Positions 1 to 5,846 of a stretch of DNA of 7,222 nucleotides are shown here, piece after piece (the stretch's first letter is position 1; every line of letters starts with the position of its first letter). The notes under the pieces are model-generated. The model did not search any database. It saw nothing but the letters and a program-made list of their open reading frames with translations, and was not told the DNA's origin. This DNA is from an uncultured bacterium (GTDB lineage Bacteria > Bacillota > Clostridia > Oscillospirales > Acutalibacteraceae): the NCBI GenBank assembly GCA_905215105.1, contig CAJMOI010000100.1:1-7222 (forward strand). Reading direction: 5' to 3'. A program made the translations under genes and the position numbers.

Positions 1-55
1 GAGCGCTACGTTCGGGACGTAGAAGCCGGAGGTTCAAATCCTCTCACCTCGACCA
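1..55 (+). tRNA. tRNA-Pro (anticodon CGG), 3' part only
   Basis: This is the 3' two thirds of a proline tRNA that reads CCG codons; the acceptor 5' strand and most of the D arm lie before the window. The anticodon stem CTACG/CGTAG (6-10 with 18-22) closes the seven-base loop TTCGGGA, which puts anticodon CGG at 13-15. A five-base variable region follows. The T arm has stem GGAGG/CCTCT (28-32 with 40-44) and loop TTCAAAT. The acceptor 3' strand is 45-51, the discriminator is A52, and CCA is encoded at 53-55. The fold is unambiguous. The missing 5' acceptor strand should read about CGAGGTG. Confidence 0.95.
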
Positions 56-57
56 CC

Positions 58-94
58 AAAACGCACCTCACAGTTGTGAGGCGCGTTTTCTTTT
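58..94 (+). terminator. Intrinsic terminator behind tRNA-Pro
   Basis: AAAACGC (58-64) and CCTCAC (66-71) pair with GTGAGG (76-81) and GCGTTTT (83-89) around the loop AGTT, with a single A/C mismatch at 65/82. The T-rich tract 86-94, broken by one C, follows. It begins three bases after the tRNA CCA end, so it should end the tRNA transcript. It leaves only 24 nt before the next start codon. Confidence 0.85.
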
Positions 95-118
95 GCACAA
101 AAACGAGGGGGAATCATC

Positions 119-376
119 ATGGAACAGCACGAACACACGAAATATACCAAAGCCGCTTTACAAATTATGCTGCTGCGCCAGCGTCTGGCACGGGAAGAGG
201 CGGAAAACACCCAGCTTCTGGATGCATTGCAGCTGGCCGAAGAGGTTTTGCAGCGGCGCTGTATCGAAATCCTTCAAGATAAAGGCAAAAAGGTTTTCCT
301 GGGCACCGATCCCCAGCAGGCGGAAAAAATCCTGTCTGTTATGGAAGAACATGACGCCCGGAAACAAAAGGGCTGA
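119..376 (+). CDS. Small helical hypothetical protein (85 aa)
   Basis: I do not recognise this protein. It is 85 residues, highly charged (Glu, Lys, Arg), with no signal peptide or membrane segment. Residues 12-50 have regularly spaced Leu/Ile/Ala and Glu/Arg, suggesting one long amphipathic helix or coiled coil. A short central segment (about 55-63, KGKKVFLGT) could be a strand or turn, and residues 64-80 are probably a second helix. The ATG at 119 is supported by GAGGGGG at 105-111. The reading frame closes 16 nt before the ThrE N-domain gene, so the two are probably cotranscribed. No clear promoter lies between the tRNA terminator and this gene, so it may depend on read-through. The gene is supported by its ribosome site and spacing; the function is unknown. 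Confidence 0.7.
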   Translation: MEQHEHTKYTKAALQIMLLRQRLAREEAENTQLLDALQLAEEVLQRRCIEILQDKGKKVFLGTDPQQAEKILSVMEEHDARKQKG

Positions 377-392
377 TCGGCGGAGGACTGTG

Positions 393-1187
393 ATGAAAGA
401 ACATCAGGAAAACGAAAACAGCCCTCTGGAACTGGCGGTACTGGCCGGAAAAATCCTCCTTTCCAACGGCGCGGAAATTTTCCGGGTACAGGAAACCATG
501 GAGCGCATTGCCGCTTCCTATCACATGGACACCTTTCATGTCTACGCCATTTCCAACGGCATTTTTGCCTGCGGCACGGAAAACGGCGTGGCTCATACGG
601 CGGAAATCCGCCATGTGCCCCTGTCCCCCGTTCATCTGGGACGGGTGGCAGCAGTCAACCAGCTTTCCCGGGAAATAGCCGAGGGAAAACACACCGTTCC
701 CGAAGCCTTTGCCCGGCTGCGGGAAATTCAGTCCCTTCCTTTTACGGCGGACTGGATTCAGATTCTGGCTTCCGGTATTGGCAGCGGCTGTTTCTGTTAT
801 CTCTTCGGCGGCAGCCCCTTTGACTGTGTGGTGGCATTTTTCTGCGGCCTGATGGTGTACCTGTTTGTACTGGCCGCCGGAAAAAAGCACCTTTCCAAAA
901 TCATGACCAACATTTTGGCCAGCGCCGTGGCGGCGTTCTGCGGCCTGTTCCTGTTCCGGCTGGGGCTGGGACACGACATGAGCCATATCATCATCGGTTC
1001 CATTATTCCGCTGGTTCCCGGCGTGCCTTTGACCAACTCCATCCGGGACTTTTTCAACGGCGATTACATTTCCGGCACCATCCGTCTCATCGACACCCTG
1101 CTCATCGCCGCCTGTATCGCCATCGGCGTGGGCGGTGTGCTGATGATCGCTAATATGCTGGGAATTTCCGTGGGGGTGCCGGTATGA
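393..1187 (+). CDS. Threonine/serine exporter, N-terminal-domain subunit (ThrE/YjjP family, DUF1212)
   Basis: This is the 264-residue first half of a split ThrE-type exporter at the cytoplasmic membrane. The soluble N-terminal part has the family segment NGAEIFRVQETMERI (25-39) followed by the SNGIFACG stretch. Roughly five hydrophobic segments follow (about 122-140, 143-162, 170-190, 196-214, 232-252). The conserved PLVPGVPLTNSIRDF lies at 206-220. The ATG at 393 is chosen because GGAGG (382-386) stands six bases before it; the open frame extends upstream to 93 only by overlapping the preceding gene. The stop overlaps the next start as ATGA. Family knowledge: Corynebacterium ThrE exports Thr/Ser as one fused protein, while the E. 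coli split pair YjjP/YjjB exports succinate, so the substrate here is open. Confidence 0.88.
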   Translation: MKEHQENENSPLELAVLAGKILLSNGAEIFRVQETMERIAASYHMDTFHVYAISNGIFACGTENGVAHTAEIRHVPLSPVHLGRVAAVNQLSREIAEGKHTVPEAFARLREIQSLPFTADWIQILASGIGSGCFCYLFGGSPFDCVVAFFCGLMVYLFVLAAGKKHLSKIMTNILASAVAAFCGLFLFRLGLGHDMSHIIIGSIIPLVPGVPLTNSIRDFFNGDYISGTIRLIDTLLIAACIAIGVGGVLMIANMLGISVGVPV

Positions 1188-1630
1188 GTATCATTTTGCA
1201 GACCATTGTCGCTTTTTTTGCAACCGTATCCTTTGCGGTGCTGTTTCAGGTTCCCCGTCATCAATATTTCTGGTCTGGCATCACCGGCAGCTTGGGGTGG
1301 CTGTGCTATCTGCTAGTCAATCAGGGTTATGGCTCCGTGGTCGTCGCTTCCTTTGCCGCTACACTGGTGCTGACAGCCGTTTCCCGATTTTTTGCCGTGT
1401 GGCGAAAGACCCCCATCACCATTTTCCTCATTTGCGGTATTTTCCCACTGGTGCCCGGTGCAGGCATTTACTATACCGCCTATTACTTCATTATCGGAGA
1501 CAATGCCATGGCTGGGGCCAAGGGAACGGAAACCCTGAAAATCGCCGTGGCCATCACCCTTGGCATCGTCATTATTCTCTCAATCCCCCAGAAAATTTTC
1601 CGTCTCGGTCTGGACAAAGACCGCTTCTGA
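1184..1630 (+). CDS. Threonine/serine exporter, C-terminal-domain subunit (YjjB family, DUF3815)
   Basis: This 148-residue, mostly hydrophobic protein is the partner half of the split exporter. Four membrane segments can be seen, at about 3-22, 31-66 (probably two short spans) and 78-106, with a last one at 118-136. The RKTP (74-77) followed by FPLVPGAGIYYTAY (87-100) is the family signature, and its PLVPG echoes the same motif in the upstream subunit, as expected for ancestral half repeats. The start codon at 1184 overlaps the upstream stop (ATGA), which implies translational coupling and equal synthesis of the two subunits. The gene ends 15 nt before the pseudouridine synthase. The family is clear; the transported substrate (Thr/Ser or a dicarboxylate) cannot be read from sequence. 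Confidence 0.88.
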   Translation: MSIILQTIVAFFATVSFAVLFQVPRHQYFWSGITGSLGWLCYLLVNQGYGSVVVASFAATLVLTAVSRFFAVWRKTPITIFLICGIFPLVPGAGIYYTAYYFIIGDNAMAGAKGTETLKIAVAITLGIVIILSIPQKIFRLGLDKDRF

Positions 1631-1645
1631 ACAAAGGAGACTTTT

Positions 1646-2605
1646 ATGAAAACCATTGTCATTCAGGCAAACGACGCCAACCAGCGGCTGGACAAATTCC
1701 TGACCAAGAGCTTTCCCAACCTGCCCCAGTCCATGCTGTACAAAAGCATCCGGAAAAAGGACATCAAGTGTAACGGCAAGCGGTGTGAAATCTCCACCCG
1801 TTTGCAGGAGGGGGACGTGCTGACCCTGTATTTGAAGGACGAATTTTTCCAGAAAGAACCGAAAGAACACGATTTTCTGAAAGCCCCCAAAAAGCTTACC
1901 ATTGTCTATGAGGATGAAAACATCCTGTTGCTGGACAAAAAGCCGGGCTTGATTGTCCACCCCGACGAGCACTATCACTTTGACTCCCTCATCGCCCGGG
2001 TGCAGCATTACCTGTATGACAAGGGGGAATATGACCCGGAAGCAGAAAACTCCTTTGCCCCGGCGCTGGTAAACCGCATTGACCGGAACACCGGCGGCAT
2101 TGTCATGGCGGCCAAAAACGCCGAAGCCCTGCGGATTCTCAACGAAAAGCTCCGGGTCCGGGAGCTGACGAAAAAGTATCTGTGCATTGTCTGCGGCAGG
2201 ATGCCGAAAAAAGAGGATACGCTGGAGGGCTTTCTGGAAAAGAACGAGAGCCAGAATCGGGTGTATATTTCGCAAAAAGCCAACGCCAACACCCGGAGCA
2301 TCCGCACCCGGTATCGGGTTCTTGCGGAAAAGAAGGGATTTTCCCTGCTGGAAGTAGAACTGCTCACCGGGCGCACCCATCAGATCCGGGCTCACATGGC
2401 ATCCATCGGGCACCCGCTGGCCGGTGACGGGAAATACGGCAAAAACGCCGTCAACAAAAAAATCGGGTTCCCCTATCAGGCACTGTATTCCTACTATCTG
2501 GGCTTTACCTTCACGTCCGATGCGGGGATGCTGGACTATTTGAAAGGCCGGGTATTCAAAGCCGGAGACATCTGGTTCCTGAAGGACTTTGACAGCTGGC
2601 AATAA
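1646..2605 (+). CDS. RluA-family 23S rRNA/tRNA pseudouridine synthase
   Basis: This 319-residue enzyme isomerises uridine to pseudouridine in structured RNA, probably 23S rRNA. An N-terminal S4-type RNA-binding domain (about 1-65, RLDKFLTKSFPNL near the start) precedes the catalytic domain (about 85-300). The catalytic motif reads NRIDRNTGG (143-151) with the nucleophilic Asp at 146. The second family signature, TGRTHQIRAHMASIGHPLAG, is complete at 241-260 and is followed by DGKYG. The first catalytic motif has Asn where RluA/C/D enzymes usually have His (HRLD). The ATG at 1646 follows AAGGAG at 1634-1639. It is the last gene of the plus-strand string, directly before a terminator. The exact target uridines cannot be assigned among RluC-, RluD- and RluA-like members. 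Confidence 0.9.
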   Translation: MKTIVIQANDANQRLDKFLTKSFPNLPQSMLYKSIRKKDIKCNGKRCEISTRLQEGDVLTLYLKDEFFQKEPKEHDFLKAPKKLTIVYEDENILLLDKKPGLIVHPDEHYHFDSLIARVQHYLYDKGEYDPEAENSFAPALVNRIDRNTGGIVMAAKNAEALRILNEKLRVRELTKKYLCIVCGRMPKKEDTLEGFLEKNESQNRVYISQKANANTRSIRTRYRVLAEKKGFSLLEVELLTGRTHQIRAHMASIGHPLAGDGKYGKNAVNKKIGFPYQALYSYYLGFTFTSDAGMLDYLKGRVFKAGDIWFLKDFDSWQ

Positions 2606-2619
2606 AGAACGAAAATAGC

Positions 2620-2655
2620 AAGAGGGCACAGGAAAACCTGTACCCTCTTTTTCTT
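2620..2655. terminator. Intrinsic terminator between converging operons
   Basis: AAGAGGG (2620-2626) and ACAGG (2628-2632) pair with CCTGT (2637-2641) and CCCTCTT (2643-2649) around the loop AAAA, with one C/A mismatch at 2627/2642. On the plus strand the tail TTTTCTTTT is a good U tract, so the hairpin ends the pseudouridine synthase transcript. On the minus strand it starts about seven bases after the PHP gene stop, but its downstream tract (GCTATTTTCG) is weaker. It is therefore a strong plus-strand terminator and a plausible minus-strand one. Confidence 0.85.
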
Positions 2656-3372
2656 TTATACAGGCGTATTCAAAAGCGCAATCAGACACTCCGGGGAATT
2701 CTCCGCCAGCTCCAGCACGGCTGCCGGGTCGGGCATATTTTCCAGATAGTGGGAATCGCTGTCCTGCAAAAGCCGCAGCGAGGCCAGCTCCGGGTACAGG
2801 TGCAAAACCTTTTCCCGATCGGCCCTAGGACTCAGCTCCGCGGCGGTAAAGCCGATTTCCGGCGGAATACCGCCCAGACTGGCGGTGATGCTGTAAGAAT
2901 CCTTATCCACATGGGCGGGAAATGCCGTGCCGCCATAGGCTTTCACCAGTGAGGGCACTTCGTAAATCCCCACATCCGCCGCCGCAATCAGCAGCAGCTC
3001 TTCCTTTCCCACCGGCCGGTCCTCTTCATCCAGCACCACCTGTTCCCCGAAAATTTCCGGACGGTTCAGAATCTTCGGCGAATGGGCACGCACCCAGCTT
3101 CCGAAATCCAAGGCGGCCTCCACCGTGGGAAAGAGACACACCACATGGGCTTCCTCCCGGGTACACAGCTCCATTCCCGGCACCACCGTAATCCCCATCC
3201 GCTGTCCGGCTTTGACGGCAGCCGGCGTATTCAGACAGCTATTGTGGTCCGTCAGGGCAATCAGGTCATACCCCAGCAGCTTGGCCATTCCCACCAGATT
3301 GTTGGGGGTCATGTCCATATCGCCGCAGGGAGAAAGGCAGGAATGCAGATGCAGGTCATACCGGAGCTTCAC
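2656..3372 (-). CDS. PHP-domain metal-dependent phosphoesterase
   Basis: This is a 238-residue PHP-superfamily phosphoesterase with the expected metal ligands: HLH (8-10), TDHN (41-44), Glu68 in PGMEL, His76 in EAHV, His154 in PAHVDKD, and Asp206/His208 in DSDSH. PHP enzymes hydrolyse phosphoester bonds with two or three bound metal ions; the substrate of this subgroup is unknown to me. The start is GTG at 3370-3372, overlapping the DRTGG protein B stop as GTGA with only a weak GGTGA ribosome site, so translation is probably coupled. It is the last gene of the operon. The MTPNNLVGMAKLLG stretch is typical of PHP proteins found beside hydrogenase-like genes in Clostridia. A DNA-polymerase PHP domain or histidinol phosphatase is less likely given length and context. 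Confidence 0.88.
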   Translation of the reverse strand: MKLRYDLHLHSCLSPCGDMDMTPNNLVGMAKLLGYDLIALTDHNSCLNTPAAVKAGQRMGITVVPGMELCTREEAHVVCLFPTVEAALDFGSWVRAHSPKILNRPEIFGEQVVLDEEDRPVGKEELLLIAAADVGIYEVPSLVKAYGGTAFPAHVDKDSYSITASLGGIPPEIGFTAAELSPRADREKVLHLYPELASLRLLQDSDSHYLENMPDPAAVLELAENSPECLIALLNTPV

Positions 3373-3713
3373 GGCGTTTCACCGGGCAGCAGCCGGGAAA
3401 CCGCCACCGCCATGGTATAGGTATCCTGCTCCGTGGTGAGAATAGGGATTTCCTGCAAATCCGCCCGGTTTCTGGCGTCCTCATCCAGCGCGGCGGACTC
3501 GGTGAGCACAATACAGGCGGCATCTGTCAGGGACGCCACCGCCACAGCGTTGACATTGCCCATTACCGTCAGCCACACATCTCCGCTTTCCGCCCGGGCC
3601 ATGACCCAGCTGAGCAGATCGCCGGCATAGCAGCCGGTAATCTCCCGGTCAAGCCCTTCTTTTCCCGCCAGCAGTGTCAAAGACAAGGTTTGTGCCAGTT
3701 CCTGAACTGTCAT
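3369..3713 (-). CDS. DRTGG-type domain protein B
   Basis: This 114-residue protein resembles the stand-alone DRTGG-type domains (HPr-kinase-N-terminal-like fold) of clostridial hydrogenase clusters. Recognisable stretches are GCYAGDLLSWVMARA (27-41), NVNAVAVASLTDAACIVLTE (53-72) and the C-terminal EIPILTTEQDTY. It has no Walker A or kinase domain, so it is not an HPr kinase despite common database naming; a role in binding a nucleotide or a partner is inferred. I chose ATG at 3711-3713: the TTG nine codons upstream (3740) has no ribosome site, while GGAAG lies seven bases before this ATG, and the length then matches the family. It overlaps the PHP gene by 4 nt. The literal DRTGG pentapeptide is absent. 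Confidence 0.8.
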   Translation of the reverse strand: MTVQELAQTLSLTLLAGKEGLDREITGCYAGDLLSWVMARAESGDVWLTVMGNVNAVAVASLTDAACIVLTESAALDEDARNRADLQEIPILTTEQDTYTMAVAVSRLLPGETP

Positions 3714-3762
3714 GGAATCACTTCCGTTTCTCTCAATCAATTATAGAAAAGCAGCGCACCCC
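3714..3762 (-). promoter_or_regulatory. Operon gap with an isolated TATAAT
   Basis: This is the largest spacer inside the minus-strand operon (49 nt). Read on the minus strand it has a perfect TATAAT (3740-3745). No -35-like hexamer stands 16-18 bases upstream and there is no extended TG, so it is only a weak candidate for an internal promoter for DRTGG protein B and PHP. No terminator-like hairpin with a U tract is present, so read-through from the hydrogenase-like gene is expected. Confidence 0.25.
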
Positions 3763-5049
3763 TTACGGGTTGTTTTTACCGGATATGTTATTGAAAATGT
3801 CCGCCATCTGCTGGATTTCTTCCCGCAGGACAAACACGCAGTCACTTTCCCGGGCAAGGCCTTTGACCACATCTTCCGCCAATGCGCGGCAGGACGGCGC
3901 TCCACAGGCACCGCAGTCCAACCCCGGAAACTTTTCACAGATGGCGTCAATGTCCATCATCATCTGCATGGCCTCCGTCAAGTCCTCCGACAGGGTGAGC
4001 ACCGGCGCAAATTCCAGAGACTCCTGCCAGTTCATCCCCTTGGGAATGTCCTCCCGCAGATGGTTTTTGGAAACCGGCAGATATTTACGCAGCCTTTGAA
4101 GCCGTGCTTTTGCCACATAGGCGTTTTCCACACAGAGAACACCGCCCACACACCCGCCGGAACAGGCGTTCAGCTCGATAAAGTCCAGCTCCCGAATCCG
4201 CTCGTCCTCCAGCTCCTCCAGCACCCGGATGACATTTTCGATGCCGTCCGCCGCCAGATACTTGTCGTTCAGCAAAGCGGAAGCTTCACCGCCGCTGGAA
4301 GCCCAGCTGACCCCGATGATGCCCGACTCGGAAATAGGCTCTATCTCCTCCAGTTTGTCCATTTTGGAGGAGAGGGGCGGAAAAATCTCACTGATGGCAA
4401 TGGCTCCGTCCACCATGGATTTCTCGATTCCGATGGGCTGTTTGATATCCGTTACTTTGGCGGGACAGGGTGTCAGGAAAAAGCAGCCGATTTTTTCCAC
4501 CGGGATTCCCGTCCGTTTGGAAGCCCCCAACTTGGCAAACCCTGCCGCCGTCTCCATGGGAGAACGTAAAGGCAGCACATGGGAGCACAAGTCGGGAAAG
4601 CGAACCCGAATCAGCCGCACCACGGCCGGACAGGCAGAACTGATGACCGGACGGGGCAAGGATTCCTCCGCCATCAGCCGCCGTGTCGCTTCCGACACCA
4701 GCTCTGCGGCCCGGGAAACTTCAAACACCTCGTCAAATCCCAGCTGTTTCAGGCCGGTGAGGACAAAGTCAATGTCATCCAGATTGTTGAACTGTCCATA
4801 CAGGGACGGTGCAGGCAGGGCAATGGTATAGTCAAACTCTGCCAGCTGTGCCAGATGATCGAATTTTGTCTTTTTGGCGTGATGAGGACAGACGCGGATA
4901 CATTCGCCGCAATCAATGCAGCGTTCCGAAATAATCTGCGCTTTTCCGTCCCGGACACGAATGGCTTCTGTGGGACACCGCTTGATACAGTTGGTACAGC
5001 CGACGCACTTTTCCTTGTCCAACGTTACGGAGTGAAAAAAACGTTCCAA
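3763..5049 (-). CDS. [FeFe]-hydrogenase-like iron-sulfur protein, putative sensory type
   Basis: This is a 428-residue cytoplasmic Fe-S protein. An N-terminal ferredoxin domain has two CxxCxxCxxxC sets (C15/18/21/25 and C44/47/50/54). The hydrogenase catalytic-domain homologue (about 70-325) keeps the H-cluster cysteines C140 (SSACP), C195 (TPCPAK) and C296/C300 (ELNACSGGC). A C-terminal FeS-type domain has C379-x2-C382-x4-C387-x16-C404. Relative to HydA enzymes, the proton-relay Cys of TSCCP is Ala139, the Met of MPC is Thr193, and the Glu six residues after C195 is Asp201. The long accessory N-terminal domains of bifurcating HydA are absent. These changes resemble regulatory/sensory relatives rather than producing enzymes. 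No PAS domain is visible. The start is TTG at 5047-5049, with AGGGGG seven bases before it and 18 nt after the ATPase stop. Confidence 0.85.
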   Translation of the reverse strand: MERFFHSVTLDKEKCVGCTNCIKRCPTEAIRVRDGKAQIISERCIDCGECIRVCPHHAKKTKFDHLAQLAEFDYTIALPAPSLYGQFNNLDDIDFVLTGLKQLGFDEVFEVSRAAELVSEATRRLMAEESLPRPVISSACPAVVRLIRVRFPDLCSHVLPLRSPMETAAGFAKLGASKRTGIPVEKIGCFFLTPCPAKVTDIKQPIGIEKSMVDGAIAISEIFPPLSSKMDKLEEIEPISESGIIGVSWASSGGEASALLNDKYLAADGIENVIRVLEELEDERIRELDFIELNACSGGCVGGVLCVENAYVAKARLQRLRKYLPVSKNHLREDIPKGMNWQESLEFAPVLTLSEDLTEAMQMMMDIDAICEKFPGLDCGACGAPSCRALAEDVVKGLARESDCVFVLREEIQQMADIFNNISGKNNP

Positions 5050-5067
5050 GTTTTCGCCCCCTGTCCA

Positions 5068-5499
5068 TCATTGCCGACGGTTTACCAGCACCGTCATTTT
5101 CAGAGTGGTCCCCTTCCCAACCTCTGTATCAATGGTCATTTCATCGGTATACTTTTTCATGTTGGGAAGTCCCATTCCCGCGCCGAAGCCCAGAGAACGC
5201 ACCTGATCCGGGGCGGTGGAGTAACCGGCCTGCATGGCTTTTTCCACATCGGGAATGCCGGGACCGTGATCTTCCAGCACAATGTCCACCCGCTGGGGAT
5301 CAATGGTCACCGTGGCCTCTCCCCCGCCTGCATGAATCACCATGTTGATTTCTCCCTCATACATGGCAATGGCCACCCGACGGATGGCATCCGGGTCATA
5401 TCCCAGCTTTTTCAACTTTCGCTTCACGTCGCTGGAAGCCTCTCCGGCCCGGGTAAAGTCATCCCCGGGCACAACATATTTCAGTGAAAGCCCGCTCAT
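5068..5499 (-). CDS. RsbW-like GHKL-family ATP-binding protein
   Basis: This 143-residue single-domain protein has the GHKL ATP-binding fold of anti-sigma-factor serine kinases (RsbW/SpoIIAB type). The N box is EGEINMVIHA (48-57, Glu50 and Asn52), the G1 box is DHGPGIPD (77-84), and the G2 loop is GFGAGMGLPN (104-113). It lacks the dimerisation and phosphoacceptor region of a sensor histidine kinase. The start ATG overlaps the DRTGG protein A stop as ATGA. The GGAGG at 5512-5516 is 12 bases away, farther than ideal, so translational coupling probably helps. Known relatives bind ATP and phosphorylate an anti-anti-sigma factor or sequester a sigma factor; no such partner is encoded in this window. 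Its neighbour, the hydrogenase-like protein, is the obvious candidate partner (inference). Confidence 0.87.
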   Translation of the reverse strand: MSGLSLKYVVPGDDFTRAGEASSDVKRKLKKLGYDPDAIRRVAIAMYEGEINMVIHAGGGEATVTIDPQRVDIVLEDHGPGIPDVEKAMQAGYSTAPDQVRSLGFGAGMGLPNMKKYTDEMTIDTEVGKGTTLKMTVLVNRRQ

Positions 5500-5846
5500 T
5501 CTTTTTCACATCCTCCCCGAAGACCTGCGTCATACAACTTTCCGCAGGCGGTAAACATTCTGTAGCGGGTCTGGAGCACCGTCATATCCCGGTCTTCCGC
5601 CAGCCGCAGAACCGTCTCGTCCGGCTGCTTGTCCCGGACAAATACAATACAGTGCATATCCATCATTTCCGCTGTGCGCACCACCTGGGGGTTCATCAGA
5701 CCGGTGAGCAGCACGGACTGATCCTTGACAAAGGCCAGCACGTCGCTCATCATATCACTGCCGCAGGCGGTTTTGACTTCTGTGTCCATGTTGCCCTCTA
5801 CCAGAACTTTGGCATCGAGAATTGCTGCCACATCGCTGATTTTCAT
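5496..5846 (-). CDS. DRTGG-type domain protein A
   Basis: This is the first gene of the minus-strand operon, 116 residues. The stretch TACGSDMMSDVLAFV (26-40) followed by LLTGLMNPQVVRTAEMMD (46-63) and CIVFVRDKQPDE is characteristic of the small clostridial DRTGG-type (HPr-kinase-N-terminal-like) proteins found beside [FeFe]-hydrogenase genes. No kinase P loop is present and the literal DRTGG peptide is not seen. It is a diverged paralogue of protein B. The ATG at 5844-5846 is chosen because GAGGAGG stands seven bases before it. The open frame continues upstream to 6023, but that extension is Lys/Arg-rich, has no ribosome site and is not family-like. Function is unknown; ligand binding or protein interaction in the sensing module is inferred. 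Confidence 0.82.
   Translation of the reverse strand: MKISDVAAILDAKVLVEGNMDTEVKTACGSDMMSDVLAFVKDQSVLLTGLMNPQVVRTAEMMDMHCIVFVRDKQPDETVLRLAEDRDMTVLQTRYRMFTACGKLYDAGLRGGCEKE

Noticed and set aside
53..58. CCACCA at the tRNA 3' end as a tandem CCA quality-control tag
   Set aside because: Only the first CCA belongs to the mature tRNA by arm lengths; the second is plain downstream DNA, since CCACCA tagging is done after transcription.
93..392. Upstream extension of the exporter N-domain frame to an ATG at 93 (364 residues)
   Set aside because: The extension overlaps the 85-residue gene, begins inside the tRNA terminator tail, has no ribosome site and is not family-like; GGAGG at 382-386 marks the ATG at 393.
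1580..2689. Long open frame on the minus strand (369 codons) opposite the pseudouridine synthase
   Set aside because: It mirrors a well-supported gene with complete motifs, runs through a terminator hairpin, and has no ribosome site or recognisable domain.
3758..3773. ACCC/GGGT mini-hairpin after the hydrogenase-like gene as a terminator
   Set aside because: The stem is only four base pairs and no U tract follows, and it overlaps the stop codon.
3712..4569. Plus-strand open frame of 285 codons opposite the hydrogenase-like gene
   Set aside because: It is an antisense shadow of a gene with clear Fe-S motifs; its composition is not protein-like and it has no ribosome site.
4579..5487. Plus-strand open frame of 302 codons opposite the ATPase and hydrogenase-like genes
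   Set aside because: It crosses two well-supported minus-strand genes and their junction, with no domain or ribosome site.
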